Assembly (NCBI RefSeq): GCF_014489475.1
Contig: NZ_CP060820.1
Coordinates: forward strand, 806,001 to 870,000
Length of the DNA: 64,000 bases
Direction: 5' to 3'
From: Lysobacter terrestris
Lineage (GTDB): Bacteria > Pseudomonadota > Gammaproteobacteria > Xanthomonadales > Xanthomonadaceae
In this document: positions 1-10,614 of the stretch, in pieces
How positions within the stretch are numbered: the first letter of the stretch is position 1
Layout: each line of letters starts with the position of its first letter
The notes under the pieces: generated by a model
Database searches by the model: none
What the model saw: only the letters and a program-made list of their open reading frames with translations
Told to the model about the DNA's origin: nothing
Program-made: the position numbers and the translations under genes

Positions 1-778
1 CGTAGGCAGCGGCCATGTCGGCGATGAAGGGTTCGACCGAGGCCTCGACCCCGGCGTCGGCATAGGCGCGCACCGCGTCCTCGCGCATCTTCTCGCCGCA
101 CTGGTGGCGGATCTCGAAGCGCAGCGTGCGCGGCAACGACGCGATCGCCCTGGGCACGGCACCGTTGAGCGCGCGCGCGCCCTGGCTGCCGCCCAGCACC
201 AGCAGGCGCAGCGGGCCTTCGCGGCCGGCGAAGCGCTGCTCCGGCGGCGCCACCGCCGCGATTTCCGCGCGCACCGGGTTGCCGACGACTTCCTCGTTGG
301 CGAACGTCTGCGGGAAGCCGCTCAGCACGCGGCGCGCGAACTTCGCCAGCACGCGGTTGGTCATGCCCGGCGCGCGGTTCTGTTCGTGCACGATCAGCGG
401 GATGCCCGCCAGCTTCGCAGCGAGGCCGCCGGGGCCCGCCGCGAAGCCACCGAAGCTCACCACGGCGCGAGGCTGGCGCTGACGCAACGTCTGGCGCGCG
501 GCATTCACCGCACCGAGCAGCTTGAACGGCGCCGACAGCAGGGTCGCGATGCCCTTGCCGCGCACGCCACGCACCGCGATGGTATCGATGGCGATGCCGT
601 GCTGCGGAACCAGGCGCGTCTCCATGCCGCCTTCGCTGCCCAGCCAGAGCACCGGCACGTCGCGCTCGCGCAACGCCTTGGCCACTGCCAGGCCGGGGAA
701 GATGTGACCGCCCGTACCGCCGGCGAGGATCATCACCGGATGCAGCTCGGAATTGGTGGCGGCGACCGACGCGCTCAT
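1..778 (-). CDS. murG: MurG, lipid II-forming GlcNAc transferase (partial)
   Basis: Transfers GlcNAc from UDP-GlcNAc to lipid I on the inner face of the cytoplasmic membrane, making lipid II. The gene enters from the left edge, so only the N-terminal 259 residues are present. The glycine-rich loop [10 protein letters not shown] at residues 20-29 is the family signature, and further on the frame reads through the HEQN and GGSQGA motifs of the GT-B fold. The ATG overlaps the ftsW stop by 4 nt (ATGA), indicating translational coupling. It is the last gene of the dcw cluster visible here; murC, ddl, ftsQAZ would be expected beyond the edge. Confidence 0.96.
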   Translation of the reverse strand, partial: MSASVAATNSELHPVMILAGGTGGHIFPGLAVAKALRERDVPVLWLGSEGGMETRLVPQHGIAIDTIAVRGVRGKGIATLLSAPFKLLGAVNAARQTLRQRQPRAVVSFGGFAAGPGGLAAKLAGIPLIVHEQNRAPGMTNRVLAKFARRVLSGFPQTFANEEVVGNPVRAEIAAVAPPEQRFAGREGPLRLLVLGGSQGARALNGAVPRAIASLPRTLRFEIRHQCGEKMREDAVRAYADAGVEASVEPFIADMAAAY

Positions 779-2088
779 GCGGTCTTCCCCGCGGTCTTGC
801 CGAACACCGGTTCCACGCGCTGGCGCAGGCGGCTGGTACCGCGCGTTTCGGCGGCGGTGACCACCGGCAGCGGCTGCGCGGTCGCGGGAACGTTCCCGGC
901 CGCCGGCATTGCCGCCTCGCCACGCAGGCGCGCGACCTGGCGCTGCGCGCGGTCGAGCTCGAACGACACCCGCAGCAGCACGCCGAGCGCGGCGCAGGTC
1001 ATCATCACGCTGGAGCCACCCGAGGAGATCAGCGGCAGGGTCAGGCCCTTGGTCGGCAGCAGGCCGAGGTTGACGCCGATCGAGACGAAGCTCTGCAGCG
1101 ACATCCACAACGCGATGCCGAAGGCGACGTAGCCGGCGAAGTGGCGACGCATTTCCACGCACTTCAGCCCGATCCAGAACGCGCGGCCGGCCAGCGCCGC
1201 GTACAGCGCGATGATCGCGAACACGCCGACGAAGCCGAGCTCCTCCGCGATCACCGCGAGGATGAAGTCGGTGTGCGCCTCGGGCAGGTACGACAGCTTC
1301 TGCACCGACGCACCGAGGCCGACGCCGAACCATTCGCCGCGGCCCACGGCCATAAGCGCATTGGTCAGCTGGTAGCCGGAGCCGAACGGGTCGGCCCACG
1401 GGTCGCGGTACGACACCAGGCGCTGCACGCGGTACGGCTCCATCAGGATCATCAGCGCCAGCGCCGGCAACGCGCACAGCACCGGCAGCAGCATGCGCGG
1501 CAGGTTGGCGCCGCCCAGCACCAGCATGCCCGCGGTGATCGCCAGCAGCAGCGCGGACGAGCCGAAGTCCTTGTGGATCACCAGCAGGATGCCGACCAGC
1601 AGGCCGGCCACCGCGAGCACCTTGATCATCGCCTTCCACGTCGCACTGACTTCGTCGCGGAAGCGCGCGAGGTAACTCGACAGCCACACGATCAGCATCA
1701 GCTTGACCGCTTCCACCGGCTGGAAAGTGCCGATGCCGAGGTTCAGCCAGCGACGTGCGCCCTTGGCGGTGTAACCGATACCCGGCAGCACCACGAGCAG
1801 CAGCAGCACCAGCGCCGCGATCGGCAGGTAGCGGCTGTAGTGCTCGATCGTCTTCATTTCGGTGCGCATCGCCGCGATGGCGAGGCCGACACCGACGGCG
1901 ACGAAGGCGACGTGGCGGGTCAGGTAGTAGAACGGGCCCGCGTCGCGGCCTTCGGCGATCGCGATCGACGCCGAACCGACCATCACCACGCCCAGGCACG
2001 CGAGCACGCACGAAATCACCAGCAGCCACGGATCGTAGCGGCCGCCGATTTCGTCGAGTCGTGTTGCCTGGCGCGAGAGGTCGTTCAT
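775..2088 (-). CDS. ftsW: FtsW, SEDS-family septal peptidoglycan polymerase
   Basis: Polytopic SEDS glycosyltransferase that polymerises lipid II at the division septum together with FtsI. The 437-residue product starts [13 protein letters not shown], has about ten hydrophobic segments, and near the C-terminus carries the SEDS signature around [15 protein letters not shown]. Length is close to the usual 400-440 residues. The start ATG overlaps the mraY stop by one base, and its stop overlaps the murG start, so it sits in a continuous polycistron. Distinguished from RodA by position between mraY and murG. Confidence 0.96.
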   Translation of the reverse strand: MNDLSRQATRLDEIGGRYDPWLLVISCVLACLGVVMVGSASIAIAEGRDAGPFYYLTRHVAFVAVGVGLAIAAMRTEMKTIEHYSRYLPIAALVLLLLVVLPGIGYTAKGARRWLNLGIGTFQPVEAVKLMLIVWLSSYLARFRDEVSATWKAMIKVLAVAGLLVGILLVIHKDFGSSALLLAITAGMLVLGGANLPRMLLPVLCALPALALMILMEPYRVQRLVSYRDPWADPFGSGYQLTNALMAVGRGEWFGVGLGASVQKLSYLPEAHTDFILAVIAEELGFVGVFAIIALYAALAGRAFWIGLKCVEMRRHFAGYVAFGIALWMSLQSFVSIGVNLGLLPTKGLTLPLISSGGSSVMMTCAALGVLLRVSFELDRAQRQVARLRGEAAMPAAGNVPATAQPLPVVTAAETRGTSRLRQRVEPVFGKTAGKTA

Positions 2089-3185
2089 CAGCGGATCTTG
2101 AGCGTGGCCAGGCCGACGAGGACGAGGATCACCGAGATGATCCAGAAGCGGACGATCACGCGCGGCTCCGGCCAGCCCTTCAGTTCGAAGTGGTGGTGGA
2201 TCGGCGCCATGCGGAACACGCGCTTGCCGGTGAGCTTGAAGCTGGCCACCTGGATCATCACCGAGAGCGTCTCGATGACGAAGATGCCGCCCATGATCAC
2301 CAGCACCAGTTCCTGGCGCACGATCACCGCGATCGCGCCGAGCACGGCGCCGAGCGCGAGCGCGCCGATGTCGCCCATGAACACCATGGCCGGATAGGTG
2401 TTGAACCAGAGGAAGCCCAGGCCGGCGCCGGCGATCGCGGCGCAGATGATCACCAGCTCGCCCGCCCCCGGCACCTGCGGGATCTGCAGGTAGTTGGAGA
2501 ACACCGCGTTGCCCGAGGCGTAGGCGAACACGCCCAGCGCGCAGGCGACCAGCACGGTCGGCATGATCGCGAGGCCGTCGAGGCCGTCGGTCAGGTTCAC
2601 CGCATTGGAGAAGCCGACGATCCACAGGTAGGTGATGGCGATGAAGAAGACCACGCCGGCCACGCCGACCAGCGGCAGCGCCACGTTCTTGAAGAACGGG
2701 ATGTACAGCGTGGTCGCCGACTGCACGTCGGCGGTGTAGTACAGGAACAGGCCGGCGCCCAGGCCGATCACCGACTGCAGGAAGTACTTGGTGCGCGAAC
2801 GCATGCCGTTGGGATCGCGCTTGACGATCTTGATCCAGTCGTCCCACCAGCCGATCGCGCCGCAGGCCACCATCACCGCGAGCACCAGCCACACGTAGCG
2901 GTTGCGCAGGTCGCCCCACAGCAGCACCGAGGCGAGGATGGTGAGCAGAATCAGCGCGCCGCCCATGGTCGGCGTACCGGCCTTGGAGAAGTGCGACTGC
3001 GGGCCGTCCTTGCGGATCGGCTGGCCGCCTTTGAGCTGGGCGAGGCGGCGGATCACCGCCGGGCCCCACCACAGCGACAGGAGCAGTGCGGTCAACGCGG
3101 CGAGGATGCCGCGGAAGGTCAGGTAGCCGAACAGGCCGAAGAGGCTCTGCAGCTGTTCCAGCCAGCGGAAAAGTTCAAGAAGCAT
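2088..3185 (-). CDS. mraY: MraY, phospho-MurNAc-pentapeptide transferase
   Basis: Integral membrane enzyme that moves phospho-MurNAc-pentapeptide from UDP onto undecaprenyl phosphate to give lipid I. The 365-residue protein has the catalytic Asp pair at 115-116 (WWDDW), the [11 protein letters not shown] motif at about 194-204, and the PIHHHFE motif near residue 330, all family hallmarks. About ten membrane segments are evident and the length equals that of E. coli MraY plus a few residues. It overlaps the 3' end of murF by 11 nt. Confidence 0.97.
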   Translation of the reverse strand: MLLELFRWLEQLQSLFGLFGYLTFRGILAALTALLLSLWWGPAVIRRLAQLKGGQPIRKDGPQSHFSKAGTPTMGGALILLTILASVLLWGDLRNRYVWLVLAVMVACGAIGWWDDWIKIVKRDPNGMRSRTKYFLQSVIGLGAGLFLYYTADVQSATTLYIPFFKNVALPLVGVAGVVFFIAITYLWIVGFSNAVNLTDGLDGLAIMPTVLVACALGVFAYASGNAVFSNYLQIPQVPGAGELVIICAAIAGAGLGFLWFNTYPAMVFMGDIGALALGAVLGAIAVIVRQELVLVIMGGIFVIETLSVMIQVASFKLTGKRVFRMAPIHHHFELKGWPEPRVIVRFWIISVILVLVGLATLKIR

Positions 3186-4587
3186 GCGTCGCGCCCTCCC
3201 CGGCGGCAGACGATTCGGCGGCGAGTACCGCCTTGACGATCTTGTCCATCGCGCTGCCGCGCGAGCCCTTCACCAGCACGCGCACGCCCGCGCGCAGCTC
3301 GGCGAGCAGCGCGGCGGCGAGTACGTCGTGGTTGTCGTATTGCGAGGCGCCGTCGCCGAAGGCCTTGGCGGCTTCCGCGCTGAGCTCGCCGAACGCGTAC
3401 AGGCGACGGATGCCCGCGGCCTTGGCACGGCGGCCCATCTCGGCGTGCATCTGCGCGGCATCGGCGCCGAGCTCGCGCATGTCGCCCAGCACCAGCCAGC
3501 CTTCGCCGCCACGGCTGGTCTCGGCCAGGGTATCGATGGCGGCGACGAGCGAGCCGGGATTGGCGTTGTAGCTGTCGTCGATCAGCACGGCGCCGTTGCG
3601 CAGGCGATGCGCGATCAGGCGACCGGCGACCGGCTCGGCGGCATTGAGGCCGGCGGCGATGGTGTCCAGCGCGACGCCCAGGCCCAGCGCGATCGACGCG
3701 GCGGCGAGCGCGTTGCGCACGTTGTGCCGGCCCGGCATGGCCAGGTCGACGGCGACCTCGCCTTGCGGCGCCACCAGCACGAAGCGCGAACCACCGTCGG
3801 TCGGCGCGATGTCGCGCGCGGTGACGTCGGCGGTGGCGTCGAGGCCGAAACGGATCAGGCGATGCCCGTGCGAGCGCTCGGCGAAGAACGGCGCGAAGGC
3901 CTCGTCGGCATTGATCACCGCGACGCCGTCTTCGGGCAGCGCGTCGTAGATCGCGCCCTTGGTGTCGGCGACGCCGAGCAGGCTGCCCATGCGCTCCAGG
4001 TGCGCCGGGGCGATGTTGTTGACGATGGCCACGTCGGGGCGCACCACGTCGGTCAGGTAGGCGATGTCGCCCGGCTTGCCCGCGCCCATCTCGTAGATGG
4101 CGAACTGCGCATCCTCGGGTGCATCGAGCACCGCCAGCGGCAGGCCGATCTCGTTGTTGCGGTTGCCCGGGTTGGCGTAGGCGCGGCCGGCACGGGCGAG
4201 GATGGCCAGCACCAGCGTCTTCACGCTGGTCTTGCCGTTGCTGCCGGTGATGCCGACGACCTTCACGTTGCCGCGTTCGCGCTGCACGGCGGCGGCGAAC
4301 TCGGCCAGGGCGCGCTCGGTATCGGCCACGACTACCTGCGGCAACGCGCCGGACGCGTTCGACGCATCGACCAGGCGCGACACCAGGGCCGCGGCGACGC
4401 CGGCCTGCGCCGCGGCGCCGACGTGGTCGTGGCCGTCGAAGCGTTCGCCCTTGAGTGCGATGAACAGCGTGCGGCCGCCCACCAGCAGGGCTCGGGTGTC
4501 GGTGACGATGCCGTCGACCAGCACGTCTTCGCCGTGCAGGCGGCCGCCGGTCATGCGCGCGATGTCGGAAAGGCGCAGCGGCTTCAT
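3175..4587 (-). CDS. murF: MurF, UDP-MurNAc-tripeptide:D-Ala-D-Ala ligase
   Basis: Cytoplasmic ATP-dependent ligase adding D-Ala-D-Ala to the UDP-MurNAc-tripeptide. The 470-residue protein begins [15 protein letters not shown] and has the Mur ligase ATP loop [13 protein letters not shown] at about 112-124, followed by the central NNEIGLP and [10 protein letters not shown] motifs typical of MurF. Its ATG overlaps the murE stop by 4 nt; its 3' end overlaps mraY. The gene order murE-murF-mraY is the canonical one. Confidence 0.96.
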   Translation of the reverse strand: MKPLRLSDIARMTGGRLHGEDVLVDGIVTDTRALLVGGRTLFIALKGERFDGHDHVGAAAQAGVAAALVSRLVDASNASGALPQVVVADTERALAEFAAAVQRERGNVKVVGITGSNGKTSVKTLVLAILARAGRAYANPGNRNNEIGLPLAVLDAPEDAQFAIYEMGAGKPGDIAYLTDVVRPDVAIVNNIAPAHLERMGSLLGVADTKGAIYDALPEDGVAVINADEAFAPFFAERSHGHRLIRFGLDATADVTARDIAPTDGGSRFVLVAPQGEVAVDLAMPGRHNVRNALAAASIALGLGVALDTIAAGLNAAEPVAGRLIAHRLRNGAVLIDDSYNANPGSLVAAIDTLAETSRGGEGWLVLGDMRELGADAAQMHAEMGRRAKAAGIRRLYAFGELSAEAAKAFGDGASQYDNHDVLAAALLAELRAGVRVLVKGSRGSAMDKIVKAVLAAESSAAGEGATHAS

Positions 4588-6107
4588 GATCGCTCCTGCG
4601 CATCCTGCGCACGCGAGCCTTGCGCATCCATGCGCGGCGCCCGTGCCTCCAGCGCCGCGCGCGCGACGTCGGTGTCGTCGAAGGGATACTGCACGCCGTT
4701 GATTTCCTGGTACGGCTCATGGCCCTTGCCGGCGATGAGCACGATGTCGTTCGCGCCGGCCTCGCCGATGGCGCGCGCGATGGCCGCGGCGCGATCGCGC
4801 TGCACGGTCACCGCATCGGCACGGGCAAAACCGGCAAGGATGTCGGCGACGATCCGGTCGCCGTCCTCGCTGCGCGGGTTGTCGTCGGTGACGATGACCT
4901 TGTCCGCGTTCGCCTCGGCAATCGCGGCCATCTGCGGGCGCTTGCCGCGGTCGCGCTCGCCGCCGCAGCCGAACACGCAGACCAGCCGCGCCTGCGCGTG
5001 GGCGCGCAGCGACTTCAAGGCCTGTTCCAGCGCATCGGGTGTGTGCGCGTAGTCGACGACGACCAGCGGGTTGGCGCCATCGCCGCCGAGGCGGTTCATG
5101 CGGCCGTGGATCGGCTGCAGCTGCGACAGCGTCGCGGCGATCTGCGCGAGCGGGTCGCCCAGCGCATGCAACACGCCGGCGACGGCCAGCAGGTTGTCGA
5201 CGTTGAAGCGGCCGAGCAGCGGCGAACGCACCGTCGCCGATTCGTCCGCGCTCGCCAGTTCGAAGGCGATGCCGGCGCTGTCCAGGCGCAGCGCGCCGGC
5301 GCGCAGGCTGGCGCCGTCCGCGCCGCGCGAACTCAAACCGATCGCGCGGACGGTTGCCGGCAGCTGCACCTGCAACGCGCGGCCGAACGCGTCGTCGAGG
5401 TTGATCGCCGCTGCCTTCAGCCCCGGCCACGCGAACAAGCGCGCCTTGGCCGCGCCGTAGCTGTCCATGTCGCCGTGGTAGTCGAGGTGGTCGCGGGTGA
5501 GGTTGGTGAACACCGCGACGTCGAAATGCACGCCATCGACGCGTCCCTGGTCGAGCGCGTGCGAGCTGACTTCCATCGCCACCGCCTGCGCGCCGGCATC
5601 GTGCAACTGCGCGAGCAGGTCGTGCAGCTTCAGCACCAGCGGCGTGGTGAACCCGGTCGGGGTGACGTCGCCGTACAGGCCCGCGCCCAGCGTGCCGATC
5701 GTGCCGGCGCGGGTGCCGCGCAGCGTCCACGCCTGCGCCAGCAGCTGCACCGTCGAGGTCTTGCCGTTGGTACCGGTGACGCCGACCATCGTCAGCGCGT
5801 CGGTCACGCCGCCGTGGAAGCGGTCGGCGAGCTCGCCCAGGCGCGCACGCAGGTTCGGCACCGCGATCGCATCGGCGGGCGCAGGCAGGTCGGCCGGCGC
5901 CGGCGCTTCGAACAGGATCGCGCTCGCACCCGCGGCGCGCGCCTGCGCGACGAACTTCAGGCCATGCGCACCGAACCCGGCAATGGCGACGAAGGCGTGG
6001 CCGGGCCGAACTTCGCGGCTGTCCATCACCAGCCCGGAAACGACCAGGTCGCCGGGGATGCCGGCGACGTCGGGAAGCAGTTCGCGCAGGAGCATGGAGC
6101 GGCTCAT
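4584..6107 (-). CDS. murE: MurE, UDP-MurNAc-L-Ala-D-Glu:meso-DAP ligase
   Basis: Adds the third stem-peptide residue to UDP-MurNAc-L-Ala-D-Glu in the cytoplasm. The start [10 protein letters not shown] at 6107 gives 507 residues and overlaps the ftsI stop by 4 nt; a longer upstream reading frame exists but runs inside ftsI. The ATP loop GTNGKTS is at 112-118, the lysine expected to be carbamylated lies at about 220 (YGAAKARLF), and DNPR at 408-411 is the motif associated with meso-diaminopimelate selection, so the peptidoglycan is predicted to be DAP-type. Confidence 0.96.
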   Translation of the reverse strand: MSRSMLLRELLPDVAGIPGDLVVSGLVMDSREVRPGHAFVAIAGFGAHGLKFVAQARAAGASAILFEAPAPADLPAPADAIAVPNLRARLGELADRFHGGVTDALTMVGVTGTNGKTSTVQLLAQAWTLRGTRAGTIGTLGAGLYGDVTPTGFTTPLVLKLHDLLAQLHDAGAQAVAMEVSSHALDQGRVDGVHFDVAVFTNLTRDHLDYHGDMDSYGAAKARLFAWPGLKAAAINLDDAFGRALQVQLPATVRAIGLSSRGADGASLRAGALRLDSAGIAFELASADESATVRSPLLGRFNVDNLLAVAGVLHALGDPLAQIAATLSQLQPIHGRMNRLGGDGANPLVVVDYAHTPDALEQALKSLRAHAQARLVCVFGCGGERDRGKRPQMAAIAEANADKVIVTDDNPRSEDGDRIVADILAGFARADAVTVQRDRAAAIARAIGEAGANDIVLIAGKGHEPYQEINGVQYPFDDTDVARAALEARAPRMDAQGSRAQDAQERS

Positions 6108-8029
6108 TGCGCACCCCCGCTCACGGGCGTGGGCAGGGTCGCGTCGGCCAGCGGCGCGGCGGTGGCGTCCGGCAGCACCGGGCCTTCTTCGCCGCGCAGT
6201 TCGTTCGCGTGCTGCGCCTTGGTCTGCGCCGCCATCCACGTGTCGATGTCGTCCGGCGGCACGTCCATCAGGCGCAGCGCGCCATCCATCACGCTGCGGA
6301 ACACCGGTGCCGACACCAGGCCACCGAAATAGCCCCGCTCCGGGTCGGGATCGTTGACGATCACCACCATCGAGAAGCGCGGGTTCTGCACCGGCACCAC
6401 GCCCGCGAAGTACGACAGATAACGGCGGGTGTAACCGCCGGTTTCACTGAACTTGCGCGCCGTGCCGGTCTTGCCGGCGACGTGGTAGCCGAGGATCGCC
6501 GCCTGCGTGGCCGTGCCGCCGGTTTCGGTCACCGTCTGCATCATGCGCATGACTTCATGCGCGATCTGCGGGTCGAGCACCTGCTTCGGCTCGTGGCGCT
6601 CGCCCTTCACGAAGGTCGGCCGGATCAGCTTGCCGCCGTTGCCGAGCGCCGCGTACACCATCGCGATCTGCAGCGGCGTGGCCGACATGCCGTAGCCGTA
6701 GGACATCGTGGCCTTGGTCGTGCCGTACCAGCTCGGGCTGCCCGGCGCGGTGAGCACGCCCGAGGATTCGCCGGGGAAGCCGCTGCCCGGCTTCTGGCCG
6801 TAGCCGAACTGGTGCACGAAGTCGTAGAAGTACTTGTCGTCCATGCGCGCGGCGAGCTTGGCCGCGCCGATGTTCGAGCTCTTGGTGATGATGCCGGTGA
6901 CGGTCTGGACGCCGTAGTTGCTGTGGTCGCGGATCGTGTACTTGCGATCCAGCGCCATCCAGCCCGGATTGAGGTCGATGCGCGTGTTCGGCGTGACGAT
7001 GCGCGCGTTGAGCGCGGCGGCGACGGTGATCGGCTTCATCGTCGAGCCGGGCTCGAACACGTCGGTCACCGCGCGGTTGCGGTGCGCCTCGATGTTGCCC
7101 ATCGCCGCCGCGTTCGGGTTGAAGCTGGGCAGGTTCACCATCGCCAGCACTTCGCCCGTGGCGACGTCCAGGATCACCGCCGAACCGCTGCTCGCGCCGG
7201 TCTTCGTCAGCTGGTTGCGCAGCTCGCGGTAGGCGAGGAACTGGATGCGGCGGTCGATGGTGAGGGTCAGGTCCTGGCCGGGCTCGGCGGCCTTGATCAG
7301 GTCGACGCTCTCGACGATGCGGCCCTGGCCGTCGCGGATCACCCGCTTGGAGCCGGGCTTGCCGCTGAGGATGTGGTCGAACGAGAGCTCGAGGCCTTCC
7401 TGCCCGCGATCGTCGACGTTGGTGAAGCCGAGCACGTGCGCCATCGCCTCACCCTGCGGGTAGAAGCGGCGGAATTCGCGCTGCGAGAACACGCCCGGGA
7501 CGTTGTGCGCGAGGATGCGACGCGCCTGCTCGGGGCTGATGCGGCGCTTGAGGTACAGGAATTCCTTGTTCGCGCGCTGGCTGAGCTTGCGCGTCAGCAC
7601 GTCCGCGGGCACGCCCAGCGCGGCCGCCAGTTCCGGGATGCGCGCCGGGTTGGCCAGCAGCTCCTTCGGATTGGCCCACACCGACTCCACCGGCGTGGAC
7701 ACCGCCAGCGGCTCGCCGTTGCGGTCGGTGATCATGCCGCGCGAGGTCGGGATCGGGATCTCGCGCAGCGAACGCGCCTGGCCCTGCTGCAGGTAGAAGT
7801 CGTTGTTCACCACCTGCACGTCGAAGGCGCGCACGACCAGCGCCAGCGAGCCCAGGCCGAGCACGCCGGCGACGATCAGCAGGCGCTTGCGCAGGTCCAG
7901 GCCGCCGCGCTGGTTGCGCGCGCGCGCGGCAACCGAGCCCTGCGCCGGCTGCGCGGCGATGCGCGCGCGCAGCGCGTCGGCGACCTTGCCGACGAGGTGC
8001 TGACGGTTGCGATCGTTACGCGCGCTCAT
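6104..8029 (-). CDS. ftsI: FtsI/PBP3, septal peptidoglycan transpeptidase
   Basis: Class B penicillin-binding protein that cross-links septal peptidoglycan in partnership with FtsW. The 641-residue product has a cytoplasmic N-tail, one membrane anchor at about 49-69 ([17 protein letters not shown]), a pedestal domain, then the transpeptidase domain with nucleophile motif S329-T-M-K332, SSN at 384-386 and KTG at 520-522. The N-terminal cytoplasmic tail and the C-terminal Ala/Pro-rich tail make it somewhat longer than E. coli FtsI (588). Gap to ftsL is 10 nt. Confidence 0.96.
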   Translation of the reverse strand: MSARNDRNRQHLVGKVADALRARIAAQPAQGSVAARARNQRGGLDLRKRLLIVAGVLGLGSLALVVRAFDVQVVNNDFYLQQGQARSLREIPIPTSRGMITDRNGEPLAVSTPVESVWANPKELLANPARIPELAAALGVPADVLTRKLSQRANKEFLYLKRRISPEQARRILAHNVPGVFSQREFRRFYPQGEAMAHVLGFTNVDDRGQEGLELSFDHILSGKPGSKRVIRDGQGRIVESVDLIKAAEPGQDLTLTIDRRIQFLAYRELRNQLTKTGASSGSAVILDVATGEVLAMVNLPSFNPNAAAMGNIEAHRNRAVTDVFEPGSTMKPITVAAALNARIVTPNTRIDLNPGWMALDRKYTIRDHSNYGVQTVTGIITKSSNIGAAKLAARMDDKYFYDFVHQFGYGQKPGSGFPGESSGVLTAPGSPSWYGTTKATMSYGYGMSATPLQIAMVYAALGNGGKLIRPTFVKGERHEPKQVLDPQIAHEVMRMMQTVTETGGTATQAAILGYHVAGKTGTARKFSETGGYTRRYLSYFAGVVPVQNPRFSMVVIVNDPDPERGYFGGLVSAPVFRSVMDGALRLMDVPPDDIDTWMAAQTKAQHANELRGEEGPVLPDATAAPLADATLPTPVSGGAQ

Positions 8030-8039
8030 GGCCGGGCCC

Positions 8040-8306
8040 TCATGGGCGAATCACCACGGTTTCGGCGCCTTCGGGAAACTTCATGCCAAGCCGGTCGCGC
8101 GCCACCTGGTCGATGCGGTTGCTCTCGGCCCAGGTCGCCTGCTCCAGTTGCAGGCGGCCGAATTCGATATTGAGCTCGTCACGGGCTTTTTCCAGCCGCG
8201 TGACCTGCACGAACAGCTGGCGGTGCTGGTGGCGCGCCAGGACCACGGCGAGCGCCGAGGCCAGGTTCGCCACGACCAGCACGGTGAGCAGGAGGCGCCA
8301 GGTCAT
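8040..8306 (-). CDS. ftsL: FtsL, divisome subunit
   Basis: Small bitopic division protein that pairs with FtsB/FtsQ and activates FtsWI. The 88-residue product begins [20 protein letters not shown] (membrane anchor) followed by a heptad-like periplasmic segment ([23 protein letters not shown]) ending in the [10 protein letters not shown] motif found in FtsL. Sequence conservation is low in this family, so position between rsmH and ftsI is strong supporting evidence. Start ATG overlaps the rsmH stop by 4 nt. Confidence 0.93.
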   Translation of the reverse strand: MTWRLLLTVLVVANLASALAVVLARHQHRQLFVQVTRLEKARDELNIEFGRLQLEQATWAESNRIDQVARDRLGMKFPEGAETVVIRP

Positions 8307-9256
8307 GCCGCCTCCGGAAGCTTTTCGGCCACGCGCAGCACCGCGCTGCGGGCGCGCGGGTTGGTGGCGGTTTCGGCGGGGTCGGCCTTCTGCGCGTCGC
8401 CGATCGCCCTCAGCGTCGGCGTGAAGGCGATTTCCACCGGCATGCGGCGATTGGCCGGCGGCGCCTTGGCGTGGCGGGCGATGAACTGCTTGACGATGCG
8501 GTCTTCCAGCGAGTGGAAGCTGATCACGGCGAGGCGGCCGCCCGGCTTGAGGCGGTCGAACGCGGCGTCCAGGCCGTCTTCGAGGTCGGCCAGCTCGCGG
8601 TTGATGAAGATGCGGATGGCCTGGAAGCTGCGCGTGGCCGGATGGATCTTCTGCTCGCCGCGCGGCATGACCGAGGCGATCAGGTCGGCCAGCTGCGCGG
8701 TGCGCAGCAGCGGCTGCTCGGCGCGGCGCGCGACGATCGTGCGGGCGATGCGGCGGCTCTGGCGTTCCTCGCCGTAGGTCCACAGCACGTCGGCGATCTC
8801 CTTCTCGGCAGCGTGCGCGAGCCACTGCGCGGCGCTCTCGCCGGACTCGGGGTCCATGCGCATGTCGAGCGGGCCGTCCTTACCGAAACTGAAGCCGCGT
8901 TCGGCGACATCGAGCTGCGGCGAGGACACGCCGAGGTCGAGCAGCACGCCGTCGAGGCCGCCCGCGGTGGCATCCCACTGCGCGAGCTGGGCGAAGCTGC
9001 CGCGGAAGATCGCGACGCGGGCGTCGGTGCCGAACTCGCGTTCGGCGACGGCGATCGCTTCGGGATCCTTGTCCATGACCAGCAGCCGGCCTCCGGGACC
9101 CAGTTGTTGCAGCACGCCGCGCGCATGGCCGCCGCGCCCGAACGTGCCGTCCAGATATGTTCCTTCCGCCGTGACCCGCAGCGCTTCCAGGCACTGCCGG
9201 TACATCACGGGAAGGTGGCCGGACGCCGCTTCGCGTCCGCTGCCACCCGCCGTCAC
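8303..9256 (-). CDS. rsmH: RsmH (MraW), 16S rRNA C1402 N4-methyltransferase
   Basis: SAM-dependent enzyme that methylates N4 of 16S rRNA C1402 in the decoding centre. The 317-residue product begins with a Gly/Ser-rich stretch then [14 protein letters not shown], and contains the SAM loop [15 protein letters not shown] and the [12 protein letters not shown] motif specific for RsmH. The partner enzyme for the same nucleotide, RsmI, is encoded 1.5 kb away at 10712-11536, on the far side of rnpB. Start overlaps the mraZ stop by 4 nt. Confidence 0.96.
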   Translation of the reverse strand: MTAGGSGREAASGHLPVMYRQCLEALRVTAEGTYLDGTFGRGGHARGVLQQLGPGGRLLVMDKDPEAIAVAEREFGTDARVAIFRGSFAQLAQWDATAGGLDGVLLDLGVSSPQLDVAERGFSFGKDGPLDMRMDPESGESAAQWLAHAAEKEIADVLWTYGEERQSRRIARTIVARRAEQPLLRTAQLADLIASVMPRGEQKIHPATRSFQAIRIFINRELADLEDGLDAAFDRLKPGGRLAVISFHSLEDRIVKQFIARHAKAPPANRRMPVEIAFTPTLRAIGDAQKADPAETATNPRARSAVLRVAEKLPEAA

Positions 9257-9699
9257 AGCTGCAACCCGAGCAGCTCCTCGCTCAGATCGTCGTCAGACAC
9301 CGTCTGACGGATCTGCGCGTGATGCGCCTGCTCGCTCCACAGCTCGAACTTGTCGCCCATGCCCAGCAGCACGGCCTTCTTCTCGATGGCGACCGCCGCG
9401 CGATGGCTGGCGGGAATGCTGATGCGGCCGTTGCCGTCGAGTTCGACGAACTCGGCGGCACCGACCAGCTTCAGCTGCATCGAGCGATTGACCTTCTTCG
9501 CCTTGGGCAGGGCGTTGACCTGATCGCGCACGCGCTCCCAAACCGACAGCGGGTACAGCCAGAGGGAACCGGATTCGAAGGGGTTGTAGGTGATGACCAG
9601 GCGGTTGCCGCATTCGCGCGCGACGAGTTCGCGGTAGGCGGTGGGCACCGCCAGCCGGCCCTTGTCGTCGATCGTGATGGCGGTTTCGCCTTGGAACAT
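9253..9699 (-). CDS. mraZ: MraZ, transcriptional repressor of the dcw cluster
   Basis: AbrB-like DNA-binding protein, first gene of the dcw operon; in E. coli it represses its own operon and can methylase-independently antagonise RsmH effects. The protein shows the two repeated swapped-hairpin modules: [15 protein letters not shown] near the N-terminus and [13 protein letters not shown] in the second half. I chose the ATG at 9699 ([12 protein letters not shown], 148 residues) because it matches family N-termini; an upstream GTG at 9714 would add five residues (MAGRR). Confidence 0.93.
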   Translation of the reverse strand: MFQGETAITIDDKGRLAVPTAYRELVARECGNRLVITYNPFESGSLWLYPLSVWERVRDQVNALPKAKKVNRSMQLKLVGAAEFVELDGNGRISIPASHRAAVAIEKKAVLLGMGDKFELWSEQAHHAQIRQTVSDDDLSEELLGLQL

Positions 9700-9771
9700 T
9701 CGCCTGCCTGCCACGTTTTCCGCCTCTACCGGGCGGCTTTGGGGTCACCTTCGTCGGAAAAACCACGAAAA

Positions 9772-9796
9772 ACCCGGTTTTCCCTCTGATGCCCAC
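9772..9796 (-). promoter_or_regulatory. Possible MraZ box (G-triplet repeats)
   Basis: Reading the minus strand downstream of the -10 there are GTGGG, GAGGG and CGGGT with their G-triplets spaced 10 and 9 nt. MraZ is known to bind direct TGGGN repeats separated by 5 nt. The first copy fits well, the second differs at one base and the third is shifted by one, so this is a suggestive but imperfect operator placed at the predicted transcription start. Confidence 0.4.
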
Positions 9797-9822
9797 CTTA
9801 GCACCGACCAATGGCTTGTCAA
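9795..9822 (-). promoter_or_regulatory. Putative sigma70 promoter of the dcw operon
   Basis: On the minus strand a perfect -35 TTGACA (9817-9822) is followed after 16 nt by TAAGGT (9795-9800), about 95 nt upstream of the mraZ start. It is the best promoter match upstream of the cluster and lies just upstream of the G-rich repeats listed separately. Confidence 0.65.
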
Positions 9823-10121
9823 CGCTTTTCTGAAGGCAATTTCACTTTGCGGATCAAAGGCTTGCAGCGAACTTCAGAGTCTTAATCAACAGTTGTTCCC
9901 TAAGCATTGTTTCGTCTCATTTTTTGAGACTCAAAGCTTGTCGCGTCGCTAGCGTCCAACTCTCCTTTGCCGGCAGCCCTGCCTTGCTGCGACGCAGCAA
10001 TCACCCGCCAGCCGGCACCAAGCCCTCCCAGCTCGCCCGTTCTGGACCAAGGGACGCACGGAGCGAAGGAAGACCAGAGCGCCGCAGCGCGAACGCAACC
10101 ACCCGCGAGGCGCTCACTGGG
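9823..10121. other. Intergenic region between the dcw promoter and the rnpB terminator
   Basis: No gene is supported here. The first 120 nt are markedly AT-richer than the surroundings, as expected upstream of a strong promoter, and include a short inverted repeat GTCTCA-TTTTT-TGAGAC at 9914-9930. The remainder (9950-10121) is GC-rich and shows no coding signature on either strand. Confidence 0.5.
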
Positions 10122-10125
10122 AAAA

Positions 10126-10144
10126 GCCCCCTTGGTAAGGGGGC
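10126..10144 (-). terminator. Intrinsic terminator of rnpB
   Basis: On the minus strand a GCCCCCTT-ACC-AAGGGGGC hairpin is followed directly by TTTT (10122-10125 read in complement). It lies about 57 nt past the 3' end of RNase P RNA, after a second hairpin (10144-10171) and a 28-bp palindrome (10172-10199). Confidence 0.7.
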
Positions 10145-10171
10145 CCGAAGTTTGCGCAGCAAACTTTGGGG
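10144..10171. repeat. Left copy of an inverted repeat flanking rnpB
   Basis: A 28-nt segment that itself folds into a hairpin (arms AAGTTTGC/GCAAACTT). A mirror-image copy of 29 nt, differing by one inserted base, lies at 10586-10614 on the other side of rnpB. Both are followed outward by the same GCCCCCTT/AAGGGGGC hairpin. Confidence 0.85.
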
Positions 10172-10199
10172 CTTCATCTGGCGCATGCGCCAGATGAAG
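10172..10199. repeat. Perfect 28-bp palindrome at the rnpB 3' end
   Basis: Each half is CTTCATCTGGCGCA followed by its exact complement, abutting the last helix of RNase P RNA. It may act in 3' processing or termination of the RNA; function is inferred only from position. Confidence 0.85.
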
Positions 10200-10200
10200 T

Positions 10201-10554
10201 GGCGGAGCCGGCCTGTAAGCCGGGTTCTGTCGTGGACAGTCATTCCTCTAGGCGCACCGTCGCCGATACGCTCAAGCAACCTACCCGGAGACACCGCGGG
10301 CCGCGGCATTGCCTCCCTATTTGGTCTTGCTCCCGGTGGGGTTTGCCGTGCCGGTCCGTTGCCGGACTCGCGGTGCGCTCTTACCGCACCATTTCACCCT
10401 TGCCACGCATTCCGAAGAACCGTTCGGCGGTATCTTTCTGTTGCACTTTCCGTCGACTCGCGCCGCCCAGGCGTTACCTGGCACCGTGCCCTGTGGAGCC
10501 CGGACTTTCCTCGGCATTCACAAGGAATGACGCGACTGTCCGGCCGACTCCGCC
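10201..10554 (-). ncRNA. rnpB: RNase P RNA, class A (M1 RNA)
   Basis: Catalytic RNA of RNase P, which matures tRNA 5' ends. On the minus strand the 5' end reads GGCGGAGTCGGCCGGACAGT and the 3' end AGAACCCGGCTTACAGGCC...CTCCGCC, the two ends pairing as helix P1. Diagnostic conserved blocks are visible: GAGGAAAGTCCGGGCTCCA-like CR-I just inside the 5' end, the AAGGGTG-type block, and ACAGAACCCGGCTTA near the 3' end. Length is about 354 nt, normal for type A. The product protein RnpA is not in the window. Ends are set by the P1 helix and could be off by a few nucleotides. Confidence 0.97.
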
Positions 10555-10560
10555 AAGGTC

Positions 10561-10566
10561 ATTCTA
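10561..10566 (-). promoter_or_regulatory. -10 element of the rnpB promoter
   Basis: TAGAAT on the minus strand ends 6 nt before the predicted first base of rnpB. No good -35 hexamer is apparent at the right distance. The element sits inside an imperfect palindrome (10558-10586, arms of 13 nt with one mismatch). Confidence 0.6.
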
Positions 10567-10585
10567 CTGCTTCGCAGTCGAATGA

Positions 10586-10614
10586 CCCCAAAGTTTGCTG
10601 GCGCAAACTTCGGG
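10586..10614. repeat. Right copy of the inverted repeat flanking rnpB
   Basis: Mirror-image partner of 10144-10171, folding as AAGTTTGC/GCAAACTT-type hairpin. Continuing outward, after about 38 nt of unrelated sequence, the hairpin GCCCCCTT-ACC-AAGGGGGC occurs again at 10653-10671, between rsmI and rnpB. Confidence 0.85.
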
